In this document: in pieces, positions 1 through 7,568 of the stretch
How the letters are laid out: the number at the start of each line of letters is the position of its first letter
Position numbering within the stretch: the first letter of the stretch is position 1
Assembly: GCA_025449435.1 (NCBI GenBank)
Contig: JANWJO010000169.1
Coordinates: 1 to 43,718, forward strand
Direction of reading: 5' to 3'
DNA from: Chloroflexota bacterium
Lineage (GTDB): Bacteria > Chloroflexota > UBA4733
DNA: 43,718 nt
The notes under the pieces: generated by a model
The model's database searches: none
Seen by the model: the letters and a program-made list of their open reading frames with translations, nothing else
Told to the model about the DNA's origin: nothing
Translations under genes and position numbers: made by a program

Positions 1-642
1 CACCTCGCCGTCGTTGACGCCGGGGCACAATACCACCTGGCAATGCACCTGTATGCCCAGCGCCGCGAGCCGGTCGAGGTCATCCAAAACGGGGTGTGCG
101 TGCGGCGCCACGAGCAACTGCCGGCGGACTGCGTCGTCGGTAGCGTGTACCGAAACGTACAGCGGCGACAGGCGCTGGATGGCGATGCGCCGCCAGTCGT
201 GCTCGTTGAGGTTCGTCAGGGTGATAAAATCGCCGAACAGAAACGAGAGCCGGTAATCATCATCCTTGATGTACAGCGACGAACGCAGCCCGGTGGGGTT
301 CATATCGACGAAACAAAAGTCGCAGTCGTTGGCACAGCGGCGTATAGAGTTGAACAGCGCGTCTGTGAATCCTATGCCCAAGTCACCACCGTCGGTACCG
401 TCTATCATCCGGCTGAGCCGTTGACCGGCGCGATCGAGGGTCACGAGCGGTTGCGGCTCGGTGCCGTAAAAGCGGTAGTCGATCACATCGTGCAGCTTAT
501 GGCCGTTGATGGCGATGAGGCGGTCGCCAACTTGGATGCCGGCGTTACTGGCCGGGCTGCCCGGCTCGACCGAGGTTATGAGCCCGCCCTGTGGGCGCCG
601 CACAGCCGGAACTGAGGTGGGCGTCGAGGTCAAGGTGAGCAT
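1..642 (-). CDS. DUF512-family radical SAM protein with N-terminal PDZ-like domain (partial)
   Basis: Read leftward, the first ~75 residues form a PDZ-like fold with GGLITSVEPGSPASNAGI and GDRLIAINGH. A radical-SAM cysteine triplet follows in CANDCDFCF, then VDMNPTGLRSSLY and a barrel strand with LSPLYVSVHAT. PDZ + radical SAM + DUF512 is a known domain order for a conserved family of unknown reaction, so an iron-sulfur SAM enzyme is well supported but its substrate is not. The frame runs off the left edge at position 1, so the C-terminal part is missing. I chose the ATG at 642 because the PDZ homology begins soon after. In-frame ATGs at 685 and 708 are also possible but would push into the divergent transporter. 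Confidence 0.88.
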   Translation of the reverse strand, partial: MLTLTSTPTSVPAVRRPQGGLITSVEPGSPASNAGIQVGDRLIAINGHKLHDVIDYRFYGTEPQPLVTLDRAGQRLSRMIDGTDGGDLGIGFTDALFNSIRRCANDCDFCFVDMNPTGLRSSLYIKDDDYRLSFLFGDFITLTNLNEHDWRRIAIQRLSPLYVSVHATDDAVRRQLLVAPHAHPVLDDLDRLAALGIQVHCQVVLCPGVNDGEV

Positions 643-693
643 CGCGACGATCCCAATCTCCCGGCGAGCGCACACGGCCGGCATTCCGGGCCA

Positions 694-2040
694 GTGTTGG
701 TGCAGCATACCAGCGGGCTCGCGCCTCAACGTGAGCAATGCTCTAGCAATCCGGCACTGGACCACGCAGGCTTGATCGCTGCCTCTGGCCGCCCCACCAA
801 GTCCCTATACTACGGCTGGGTGCTGGCGGCTGTGCTGGGCTGTACCACCGTGTTCGCCTACGGCGGTACGCAGTACTTGTTTGGTGTCCTGGTCACGCCA
901 ATAGGGCAGGAACTGCACTGGTCACGCGCTTCCGTCAGCGCTGCCTATGCCATCGCGCTGCTCATCTCCGGCGTGTTGGGGCTGCCCGTTGGGAGGATCG
1001 TCGATCGGCGAGGTGGCCGCCTGGTCCTTGCGGCCGGTTCCGTGTTCTGTGGCGTATCGCTGGTGGGCTTATCGTTTGTCTACGAACTGTGGCAGTTCTA
1101 TCTCGTGTGGGCCGCTATCGGCTTGTCGATGTCGCTGACCTTGTACTCGGTCACGCTCGTGGTCATCAATCAGTGGTTCGTTCGCAAACGCGGTGCAGCG
1201 CTGGCCCTCATCACCACGCTTGGTGGTCTCGCGTCGCCCATATTCATTCCGATCGCCGGCGTGCTCACCAGCCGGTATGGCTGGCGCGAAACCGTGCTGC
1301 TGATTGGGATCGCGCAACTCCTGGTGCCATTTCCCGCGCACGCCTTCGCCGTCCGTCGCCGCCCGGAAGACTTGGGTCAACGCATCGACGGCGACCCGGT
1401 GGACTCGCCGCGTACTCGCTTCACATGGGTTGCCCGTTTCGCCGGTGACACGTTGTTGCAAGCGCTGCGTTCACCCGCGTTCTGGCTGCTCGCGCTAGCT
1501 CTTGGCCTCACCTCACTCGCCGTGAGTACGGTGCAAGCGCATCTGATCGCGTTCCTCATAGCCGGTGGGTATACGCCGACCATTGCGGCGTTCGCTGCTG
1601 GGGCCATCGGCCTTGCGAGCCTGCCGGGGCGCGTCGTGCTTAACTTGGTCACCGATCGCTTTGGCTCGCGCCCCGTTCTCATCGCGTGCTACGTCACTAT
1701 GGCCGTTGGCGTGGTTGCGCTCGTTGTCAGTTCAGCGGCTATCACGGTCGTTGCGTTCGTGGTGCTGTACGGCGTGCCGTTCGGCGCGGTCTCGCCGTTA
1801 CGAGCGTCAGTCATCGCCGACCAGTTCGGCCGTGCGGCCTACGGCACGATTCTGGCGGCACAGGGCCTCACGGCGGCTGTCTGTGGAGCGTCGGGTCCGC
1901 TTATTGCCGGCTGGCTGTACGACCATTTGGGGAGTTACCAACTCGCGTTTGCGTTGACCGCGATAGCGATGGTTATCGCGGCCGTGAATATAGCTATGAC
2001 GCCTCGCAGCCGGCTCGTTGAGGCGGCAGCGAAGACCTAG
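694..2040 (+). CDS. Major facilitator superfamily transporter
   Basis: About twelve hydrophobic segments with the MFS layout: a first helix after SLYYGWVLAAVLG, the loop 2-3 motif as GRIVDRRGGR, a long central loop near residues 215-245 (RRRPEDLGQRIDGDP), and a second half starting at SPAFWLLALALG. The YYGWV opening and overall length resemble the oxalate/formate antiporter-like and monocarboxylate-type branch, but the substrate cannot be read. The first ~30 residues look poorly conserved. An in-frame TTG at 772 (LIAASGRP) is a plausible shorter start. The gene is divergent from the radical SAM gene and its stop abuts the stop of the convergent zinc-ribbon gene. Confidence 0.85.
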   Translation: MLVQHTSGLAPQREQCSSNPALDHAGLIAASGRPTKSLYYGWVLAAVLGCTTVFAYGGTQYLFGVLVTPIGQELHWSRASVSAAYAIALLISGVLGLPVGRIVDRRGGRLVLAAGSVFCGVSLVGLSFVYELWQFYLVWAAIGLSMSLTLYSVTLVVINQWFVRKRGAALALITTLGGLASPIFIPIAGVLTSRYGWRETVLLIGIAQLLVPFPAHAFAVRRRPEDLGQRIDGDPVDSPRTRFTWVARFAGDTLLQALRSPAFWLLALALGLTSLAVSTVQAHLIAFLIAGGYTPTIAAFAAGAIGLASLPGRVVLNLVTDRFGSRPVLIACYVTMAVGVVALVVSSAAITVVAFVVLYGVPFGAVSPLRASVIADQFGRAAYGTILAAQGLTAAVCGASGPLIAGWLYDHLGSYQLAFALTAIAMVIAAVNIAMTPRSRLVEAAAKT

Positions 2041-2418
2041 CTACTCCTCATCGCTTTTGTCATCCCGATCACTCGCATACGTGCTGTTGACCGCGCGGCG
2101 CAGCCGGTCATCGGGACCCGTGGCAGCAGTGTCATCCTGCAACGCCTCGAACGACTCGAAATAACCGATCTGGACGTAACGGCGGCCAATATCGAGCACT
2201 TTGGCTGGGTCGGTCATATCGTGCCAGATGGCGCGGATTACGTCCTCATGCTCCGGGTGCAAACGGCGGAAGATGTCGTCGCGCACGGTGAGCATGGCGT
2301 GACAGGCATCGCACGACGTCCCGTCGAAGCGCCCATCAAACGGGAAGGCGCCAGGCGCGCCGCACACGACACACTTGGTTGACGATCCGCGTGACAGTTT
2401 GGGATGGCTGTTCATCAT
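2041..2418 (-). CDS. Small zinc-ribbon-like protein, function unknown
   Basis: 125 residues. The N-terminal third carries two CxxC pairs (CVVCGAPG near residue 17 and CDACHAML near residue 36), as in a treble-clef or zinc-ribbon metal site. The rest is charged and probably helical (LHPEHEDVIRAIWHDMTDP, FESFEALQDD) with an acidic end. I do not recognise a named family; metal binding is inferred from cysteine spacing. The start is the first of two adjacent ATGs, with a TATACT box exactly 6 nt upstream, so the mRNA is probably leaderless. It converges on the MFS gene with no spacer. Confidence 0.65.
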   Translation of the reverse strand: MMNSHPKLSRGSSTKCVVCGAPGAFPFDGRFDGTSCDACHAMLTVRDDIFRRLHPEHEDVIRAIWHDMTDPAKVLDIGRRYVQIGYFESFEALQDDTAATGPDDRLRRAVNSTYASDRDDKSDEE

Positions 2419-2424
2419 GGTACC

Positions 2425-2430
2425 AGTATA
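2425..2430 (-). promoter_or_regulatory. -10-like box TATACT, 6 nt before ATG (likely leaderless)
   Basis: On the minus strand TGGTATACTGGTACCATG places an extended -10 (TGnTATACT-like) 6 nt before the start codon at 2418. No ribosome binding site can fit between them, so transcription would begin at or next to the ATG. The same spacing occurs before dapF and the 55-residue membrane protein. Confidence 0.5.
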
Positions 2431-2562
2431 CCATCTGGCGACAATACCGCTCAGTAGCTTGAAACTTGGCCGGTGCCAGATACGATAGCGGCTTGACCAT
2501 GCGGTTCCGGCGAGAAGGGCAAGCCCCGTAGGAGCAACGCGCTTGTTGTCGATCCAAGCTCC

Positions 2563-2568
2563 TATACT
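2563..2568 (+). promoter_or_regulatory. -10-like box TATACTGCG upstream of the LytR-CpsA-Psr gene
   Basis: CTCCTATACTGCGC lies 34 nt before the GTG at 2603. The string TATACTGC recurs upstream of genes at 27171, 33470 and 39700, each at promoter distance. No good -35 hexamer is visible here. Confidence 0.4.
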
Positions 2569-2602
2569 GCGCTCCGCACTACAAAGATAGGGTCTCCTGG
2601 TC

Positions 2603-4168
2603 GTGAAGCCAAAGAACGCAATTGCGCCAATAGCGCTGGCTATCGTGCTGGTGGTGGTACTCGGTGGCGGTGTGTACGCCTACGCCACCATTGCGCCCCT
2701 ATTCGCCATCTCCGGCCAGGTCGTGCCGCACAAAACGGTGATTGTTGTCGTGAATGCGACCGCAGTTCCGGTTACTGCGACGCCCCAGCAGGCGATAGCG
2801 GTCGCCGGCGCTACACCGGTACCGATACAGGCGACGGCCACAAGCAGCAGTCCTCAGGTCAATCAGGTTCAAGCTGCCGATGCTCCTACCGCCGTTCCAA
2901 CTATTACGCTCCCGAGCTTGGCCAACAACCAGCGCGTAAACTTCCTCCTACTCGGTAGTGACACTGACCTGAAGTTCGCATCTGATGCGTACCTCACGCA
3001 AAGCATCATTGTGGTCAGTGTCGATCCGGTCGCTAAAACCGTCAGCATGCTGTCGATCCCGCGTGACTTGTGGGTCTACATCCCAGGCTATGGCGCTGGC
3101 AAGATACAAATCGCCTACGAGGTGGGCGGCATAGACCTCATCCGCACGACCGTCGAGCAAGATTTTGGTATCCCGATTCATTATTACGCGTGGGTGGGGT
3201 TGCAGGGCTTCCAGAAGCTCATCGATACCGTTGGCGGCGTCACGATGGATGTGTCACACCCGGTGCTCGACGATGCCTACCCGGACGACCTGAACGCGAG
3301 TGACCCCTATGCCTACATGCGGCTGTTGCAGCCTGCCGGCCCACAACACCTCACGGGCGTCGAAGCGCTGCAATTTGTGCGCTCGCGCCACGGTGACCTG
3401 GTAGGCGATTTCGGGCGCTCCAGCCGGCAGCAAGCGCTGTTGCTGGCGCTGAAACAGCGCCTACTCCAACCTGACATGCTGCTTCACCTTCCTCAGCTTA
3501 CTGGTGACTTGGAAGGGAATGTGCGCACCGACGTTCCGGCCAGCGACTTCCTCCAATACGCCGGATTTGCTCGCACCCTCAAGGCCACAGATATCCGTCA
3601 GGTGGTGCTCCAGCCGCCTGTGTACTCGGATAACTCGGTCACAGCGGACGGAAAGCAGGACATTGTGATTCCGCACTGGCAAGCGATCGACCAGATTGTG
3701 ACGCAGCTGTTCAAGACTCAGCCGAGGCCGTCCATCGCCGACCGCAATGCGGCGAACGTCGCGCAAGCCGCACCAGTGGCCACTGCCACACCGCGGGAAA
3801 GCCAGCACAGCGCGGTGGCGGGGACCACACCGGTCGCCACCGTGCGCCCGGTGGCCACGGATACGCCGCTGCCGCCGAGCAGTGACCAACTTGCCGTGTT
3901 GGTAGAAAACGACACGACAGTGAGCGGCCTCGCGCAAAAGGCGACCACATACCTGCAAACGCAGGGCTATCGGGTGCTCGCGCCGGTGACTGGCAAGCCC
4001 GGACTTACTCACACCGCTGTCAACTTCTACATTCCGGAAGCTCGTGCCCAAGCGCTCAATATCGCACGCCTGTTAGGCGCGTCAGTCAACGATCAGAGCC
4101 GCACCGGATCGTCAAGCACGACGATCATCGTGGTGCTGGGTAAAGACGCAGTCAGCAAGTTCTCCTAG
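2603..4168 (+). CDS. LytR-CpsA-Psr (LCP) family wall-polymer ligase with LytR_C domain
   Basis: 521 residues from a GTG start. It has a short cytosolic tip, one membrane anchor (residues ~9-36), a Thr/Pro/Ala-rich spacer, then the LCP catalytic domain (~110-290). Signature pieces are NFLLLGSDTD, SMLSIPRDLWVYIPG, VDTVGG-like LIDTVGGVTMDV, LTGVEALQFVRSRHGD and DFGRSSRQQALLLAL; the conserved Asp/Arg residues of the polyprenyl-phosphate site are in these blocks. A second low-complexity linker (~370-430) leads to a LytR_C-type domain near the C-terminus (LAVLVENDTT, VNFYIPEARAQALNIARLL). LCP enzymes transfer undecaprenyl-linked glycopolymers to peptidoglycan outside the cell. Monocistronic in appearance. 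Confidence 0.9.
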   Translation: MKPKNAIAPIALAIVLVVVLGGGVYAYATIAPLFAISGQVVPHKTVIVVVNATAVPVTATPQQAIAVAGATPVPIQATATSSSPQVNQVQAADAPTAVPTITLPSLANNQRVNFLLLGSDTDLKFASDAYLTQSIIVVSVDPVAKTVSMLSIPRDLWVYIPGYGAGKIQIAYEVGGIDLIRTTVEQDFGIPIHYYAWVGLQGFQKLIDTVGGVTMDVSHPVLDDAYPDDLNASDPYAYMRLLQPAGPQHLTGVEALQFVRSRHGDLVGDFGRSSRQQALLLALKQRLLQPDMLLHLPQLTGDLEGNVRTDVPASDFLQYAGFARTLKATDIRQVVLQPPVYSDNSVTADGKQDIVIPHWQAIDQIVTQLFKTQPRPSIADRNAANVAQAAPVATATPRESQHSAVAGTTPVATVRPVATDTPLPPSSDQLAVLVENDTTVSGLAQKATTYLQTQGYRVLAPVTGKPGLTHTAVNFYIPEARAQALNIARLLGASVNDQSRTGSSSTTIIVVLGKDAVSKFS

Positions 4169-4184
4169 GTGCGAACAACTCCTT

Positions 4185-4195
4185 CCGCCTGGCGG
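4185..4195. terminator. Possible weak terminator between convergent genes
   Basis: CCGCC-T-GGCGG is a short inverted repeat just after the LCP stop, followed by GACTTACTTTTACC rather than a clean U tract. It lies in the 108-nt gap between the LCP gene and the leftward rhomboid gene. Low confidence because the loop is tight and the T run is interrupted. Confidence 0.25.
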
Positions 4196-4276
4196 GACTT
4201 ACTTTTACCGATATGTGGAGCAAGGGCCGCGTAAAGATCGGTGCTGATGGGGCGGGGGATGGGGTCCTTAGCCTGT

Positions 4277-5572
4277 TCACCCCCCAATCAGCGCCAGCGC
4301 CACCATCGCGACCGCTTGCAGCATTGCCACACTTGCCACAGCTATCAAGCCCACGCTCACGACGCCAGCTGTAAAGCCCTGAGCGGCCTTTCCTAACGGA
4401 GGCAGCGGCCGCACCACCAGCGCCGCGGCGGCGCCGCTGGCGAACCCTGCCACGTGTGCCACCATATCCACGGAGGGCGTCACAAGGCCGAATCCAACGT
4501 TGAGCACGGTGATCGTGACAGCCCAGCGCAGTAACGATTGGGTCACGCTACTGCTCACGCTCTGGCGGTGCAACCACAACGTGGCCATCAGAGCGCCCAA
4601 CAGGCCGAAAATAGCACCTGATGCGCCGACGGCTGGTTGTGGCACCAGCACTGCACTGGCGAGATTGCCAACGATGAGCGCCACAACATAGATCCCGCTG
4701 AAACGCAACCAGCCGTAGGCGCGCTCGCAGAGCTGGCCGATGAACCACAGTGAGGCGCCGTTAAGCGCGACGTGCGTGATGCTGGCGTGCAAAAAGCCAG
4801 CAGACACCAAGCGCCACCATTCGCCGTGCAGGTCGTGCCACGGCAACAGCTCGCCCAGGGCGAGGACGTCGTTTGACATTCGCTTCCCAGGGAGCAGCTG
4901 GCCGAACACAAAGAAGGAAGCGATCAACGCCAGTAGGGTGATGGTCGCTGGTGTTTGCCCACTGAACAACTGGCTCCGTATGGCAGCTTCAGCCTGGCGA
5001 AAGGCCTGGACTCCTTGCGGTCCAGAGGACAGGCCGGTTTTCAGACCGGCATCTTGCGTCCATACATCGAGCACATTAAGCAGTGGCTGCAAGCGCCGCC
5101 GCTTGAGCAGTGGAACGAGCGACCTCTCACTAGTCGCCACACTTAACGCCAGCACATCTATTGGCCAGTGGCCCATCGTGCTGCCTCGCACGGTCCTGCT
5201 GAGTTGGGTTGCCGCCTGAAGGCCTTCGCGCAACACTGCCGACTCAAAGACCCAACACACACCTACCTGCACGTGGGTAGCGTTGCCACCTTGCTGAAAG
5301 TGCGCAATCCCCTCTTCGCCGAACCGGCGTACGACCACTTCGAGCTCAGCCATGACAGCACCATATTGGGCTGACGTGAGTCCATCGGCGCGCGCAAACA
5401 CCAACAGCCGGATCTCCCGCGTGGGAGGACGCGAGTGCTCGTACCCGGCGATGAAATGTTGGGCGGGTAGAGACGAAATTGCAAGCGACTCTGCCTGTAA
5501 TGGGTGATATTGCAGCATGGCGCAACGGTATGCGGCGAACTGGAGGAATTGCTCGGCGGTTTGCCCTGGCAT
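4277..5572 (-). CDS. Rhomboid-family intramembrane serine protease with a novel N-terminal domain
   Basis: The C-terminal half is a rhomboid: GEWWRLVSAGFLHASITH with HVALN (the H-x3-N element), the catalytic serine in VGASGAIFG (~residue 318 from this start) and the catalytic histidine in DMVAHVAGF (~373). Both members of the Ser-His dyad are present, so an active membrane protease is expected; extra hydrophobic segments flank the core. The first ~200 residues are soluble, with alpha/beta character (REIRLLVFARADGLTS, VQVGVCWVFES), and match no domain I know. The ATG at 5572 (MPGQTAEQF) has a GTAGG-type site 8-10 nt upstream; an upstream in-frame start would overlap the preceding gene. It is third in a leftward operon, 8 nt after the YkgJ-like gene. 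Confidence 0.88.
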   Translation of the reverse strand: MPGQTAEQFLQFAAYRCAMLQYHPLQAESLAISSLPAQHFIAGYEHSRPPTREIRLLVFARADGLTSAQYGAVMAELEVVVRRFGEEGIAHFQQGGNATHVQVGVCWVFESAVLREGLQAATQLSRTVRGSTMGHWPIDVLALSVATSERSLVPLLKRRRLQPLLNVLDVWTQDAGLKTGLSSGPQGVQAFRQAEAAIRSQLFSGQTPATITLLALIASFFVFGQLLPGKRMSNDVLALGELLPWHDLHGEWWRLVSAGFLHASITHVALNGASLWFIGQLCERAYGWLRFSGIYVVALIVGNLASAVLVPQPAVGASGAIFGLLGALMATLWLHRQSVSSSVTQSLLRWAVTITVLNVGFGLVTPSVDMVAHVAGFASGAAAALVVRPLPPLGKAAQGFTAGVVSVGLIAVASVAMLQAVAMVALALIGG

Positions 5573-5580
5573 GACGATGC

Positions 5581-6534
5581 CTACGTGGCAGTTCGCTGCA
5601 GGGCGGCCTGTACAGCGGCGCACGCCGCCACTAGGTCGAGCAGTTGAGCCTTTGCCTCGTGCTGGCTGATTGCCCCTTGTTTGGAGCGCCGTTCCGCATC
5701 CATATACCGCGCGGCGGGCGCGAGGTAGGCGCCAAACAATGCGTGTAGCTGAGGAACCAGCTCCTCATCGGGCACTTGCAGTGCCGGCTGATCGCTGCTG
5801 GCGAATAGCAAATTCGACGTAGCATCCCACAGCGCTCGACGGCTGCCTGACGGCTCATCGTTAGCGGGAAGCGTGATGCCGGCACGTTCAATATCCTGGT
5901 TTAGCCCGTGCCATGCCAATCGAGCATTCATCAACTCGTCAAGGTCTGACCCTTCAAGGAACGACGCAACCGTTGACGAAGCGTTGCCTTGTCCGTGCCC
6001 TGGGCAACGCGCGCTACTTTCCAATCGCCAGCCGGTAGCCTTACCGTTGGTGCCCATCGCCACCTTGACTTGCAGCGGAAACGCCCGGCACATCGCCGGG
6101 CGGGCTGCGTAGACGCCGCAACGCAGCGAGAGCCGTTGGATGCCGGCGGATGGCGCTGCCGTCAATGCTGCAACACCGCGTTCGTGCCGCATGCGCAAGC
6201 CATCTACAGAGGCCGATTCCGTAGGTTCGCCCGCGTCCAGGCCGAGAAACGGGCAGATCGAAAGGCCGGCGTCTACGCGCTGACTGCGGATCGCGACGCG
6301 CGGTATGCCAGATTCCGGATCGGGGTAGGCGATGAGCCAGCCGGCGGCACTGAGCTCACTCGCTGGTGCTCCCGTGACGCGCGTGAGCCTGGCGACTTCG
6401 AGCGGACTCAAGACGAGGTGCTCGTTGGTGCAGCACAAGGCACCACAACCTTGGCACGCAAAGATCATTGGGCCGGCACGGTTAGCCGCGACCGTAGGTG
6501 TACGCTCGACGCGCCCTACACCGAGTAGCGCCAT
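5581..6534 (-). CDS. YkgJ-family cysteine-cluster protein
   Basis: 317 residues. The N-terminus has the CxxCxxxCC block (CQGCGALCC, residues ~28-36) followed by LSPLEVARL. Later cysteines lie in ICPFLG, CGVYAARPAMCRAFP and CPGHGQG. This spacing is the YkgJ / UPF0153 signature, a putative zinc- or iron-sulfur-binding module (CxxCxxCC family). The region after ~190 is helical and specific to this protein. The reaction is unknown in the family. It sits 9 nt downstream of the thiamine-diphosphate enzyme gene and 8 nt upstream of the rhomboid gene, so the three are probably co-transcribed. Confidence 0.82.
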   Translation of the reverse strand: MALLGVGRVERTPTVAANRAGPMIFACQGCGALCCTNEHLVLSPLEVARLTRVTGAPASELSAAGWLIAYPDPESGIPRVAIRSQRVDAGLSICPFLGLDAGEPTESASVDGLRMRHERGVAALTAAPSAGIQRLSLRCGVYAARPAMCRAFPLQVKVAMGTNGKATGWRLESSARCPGHGQGNASSTVASFLEGSDLDELMNARLAWHGLNQDIERAGITLPANDEPSGSRRALWDATSNLLFASSDQPALQVPDEELVPQLHALFGAYLAPAARYMDAERRSKQGAISQHEAKAQLLDLVAACAAVQAALQRTAT

Positions 6535-6543
6535 GGCGGTGCG

Positions 6544-7161
6544 CTACGCTGGCCGCCGGCCAGCACCCTCGCCGGTCAACGTCTTGCGCACGGCCCAAAA
6601 CTTGTCGGCGGCAGCGGCAAGTCGCTGGTCCATCACCGCTTGCGTCATCGGACCGTAATCGGCGACGCCATCCCACGACTCGATGACCAAGTGAACGCAC
6701 ACCGGCCCGGTTGACGCTAGCATCGCTGGCAGGTGGCTGCGTACGGCCTCCATGGTGTCAATGCGGCGTGCCGCCTTATAGCCGGCGGCCAGCGCCAGCG
6801 CTGCGTAATCGGTCACGCGAGCCCCCGGTACTGGCGAACCGCCCACCGTGGTGTAGGCGCCATCGTCGAACACAAAGTGCATCAGGTTGTGGGGAGCCGC
6901 TTGAGCCACGCTCAACAAAACACCAAGATTCATCGCGAGGCTGCCGTCACCGTCGAACACCCACACGGGCTGCTCAGGGCGTGCGAGTGCCAGGCCAAGC
7001 CCGACGGGCGTAGCCTTGCCCATGCAGTTGGAGATAGGCAGGTCGAATTCTCGTTTGGTCGTGACGGCGGGCCACAAACGCGCCGTGGTCATCGTGTTCA
7101 CCACCACTGCTTGTCCGCGCTGTGCGGCGAGCCAGGGTAAGAGTTCGAGTGCTTTCAGCAT
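6544..7161 (-). CDS. Thiamine-diphosphate enzyme, C-terminal (beta) subunit type; decarboxylase-like
   Basis: About 205 residues holding only the TPP-binding domain: MGKATPVGLGLALARPEQ, then FDGDGSLAMNLG and FVFDDGAYTTVGG, matching the GDG...N Mg-TPP motif. A stand-alone domain of this size resembles the beta subunit of sulfopyruvate/phosphonopyruvate decarboxylase-type enzymes (ComE-like), which normally pair with a separate pyrimidine-binding alpha subunit. No such partner gene is adjacent, so substrate and complex are open. The ATG at 7161 (MLKALELLPWLAAQ) has a strong AAGGGG site 9 nt upstream; longer upstream reading is cysteine-rich and unlike the family. First gene of the operon with the YkgJ-like and rhomboid genes. 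Confidence 0.82.
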   Translation of the reverse strand: MLKALELLPWLAAQRGQAVVVNTMTTARLWPAVTTKREFDLPISNCMGKATPVGLGLALARPEQPVWVFDGDGSLAMNLGVLLSVAQAAPHNLMHFVFDDGAYTTVGGSPVPGARVTDYAALALAAGYKAARRIDTMEAVRSHLPAMLASTGPVCVHLVIESWDGVADYGPMTQAVMDQRLAAAADKFWAVRKTLTGEGAGRRPA

Positions 7162-7297
7162 AGCCGCTATCCCCTTACCGAGTGAGCCAGCTGGCAGAGC
7201 ATGCTCATCCCTGCTACGCGCCGATTGTAACGTTCGCTGCAACCTGATCAATGCCCATCCTTCCCGCGTGCAGCACGCAGTGAGCACACCATAAGTC

Positions 7298-7402
7298 CTA
7301 TGCAACCGACGCGGCTAGCCGTACCTGTACCAGATGTTCATCGCCAAAAGGGCCATGCGAGAGGTCCTGACCGGAGAGGAGACGTGCCTTGAGCACGGAC
7401 AT
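7298..7402 (-). CDS. Possible 34-residue small protein or leader peptide
   Basis: An ATG-initiated frame in the ~400-nt gap between the divergent TPP-enzyme and M23 peptidase genes would encode 34 residues starting MSVLKARLLSGQDLSHGPFG and ending LAASVA. Its composition looks protein-like, and it lies upstream of, and in the same direction as, the TPP-enzyme operon. There is no clear ribosome binding site. It may be a leader peptide, a remnant of a longer gene, or chance. The rest of the gap (7162-7297 and 7403-7568) shows nothing I can name. Confidence 0.25.
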   Translation of the reverse strand: MSVLKARLLSGQDLSHGPFGDEHLVQVRLAASVA

Positions 7403-7568
7403 CGTCGATATACTCACGCTGCTTCTCTGGGAATGAGTGGTGGCATGGGGGGGGAGTTGGCATGGTCATGACGGGTGCTCCAATCCTATCGCTACCGATG
7501 GTCGGCGTCCGGCGTGTTGCCAACTGGGGCCGCGTTCGTTCTGCGTAGATAGCGAAGGTGGCACCAGG

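Noticed and set aside
43..615. A 190-codon plus-strand frame at the left edge
   Set aside because: It is opposite to the radical-SAM/PDZ gene, whose cysteine motif and fold are clear.
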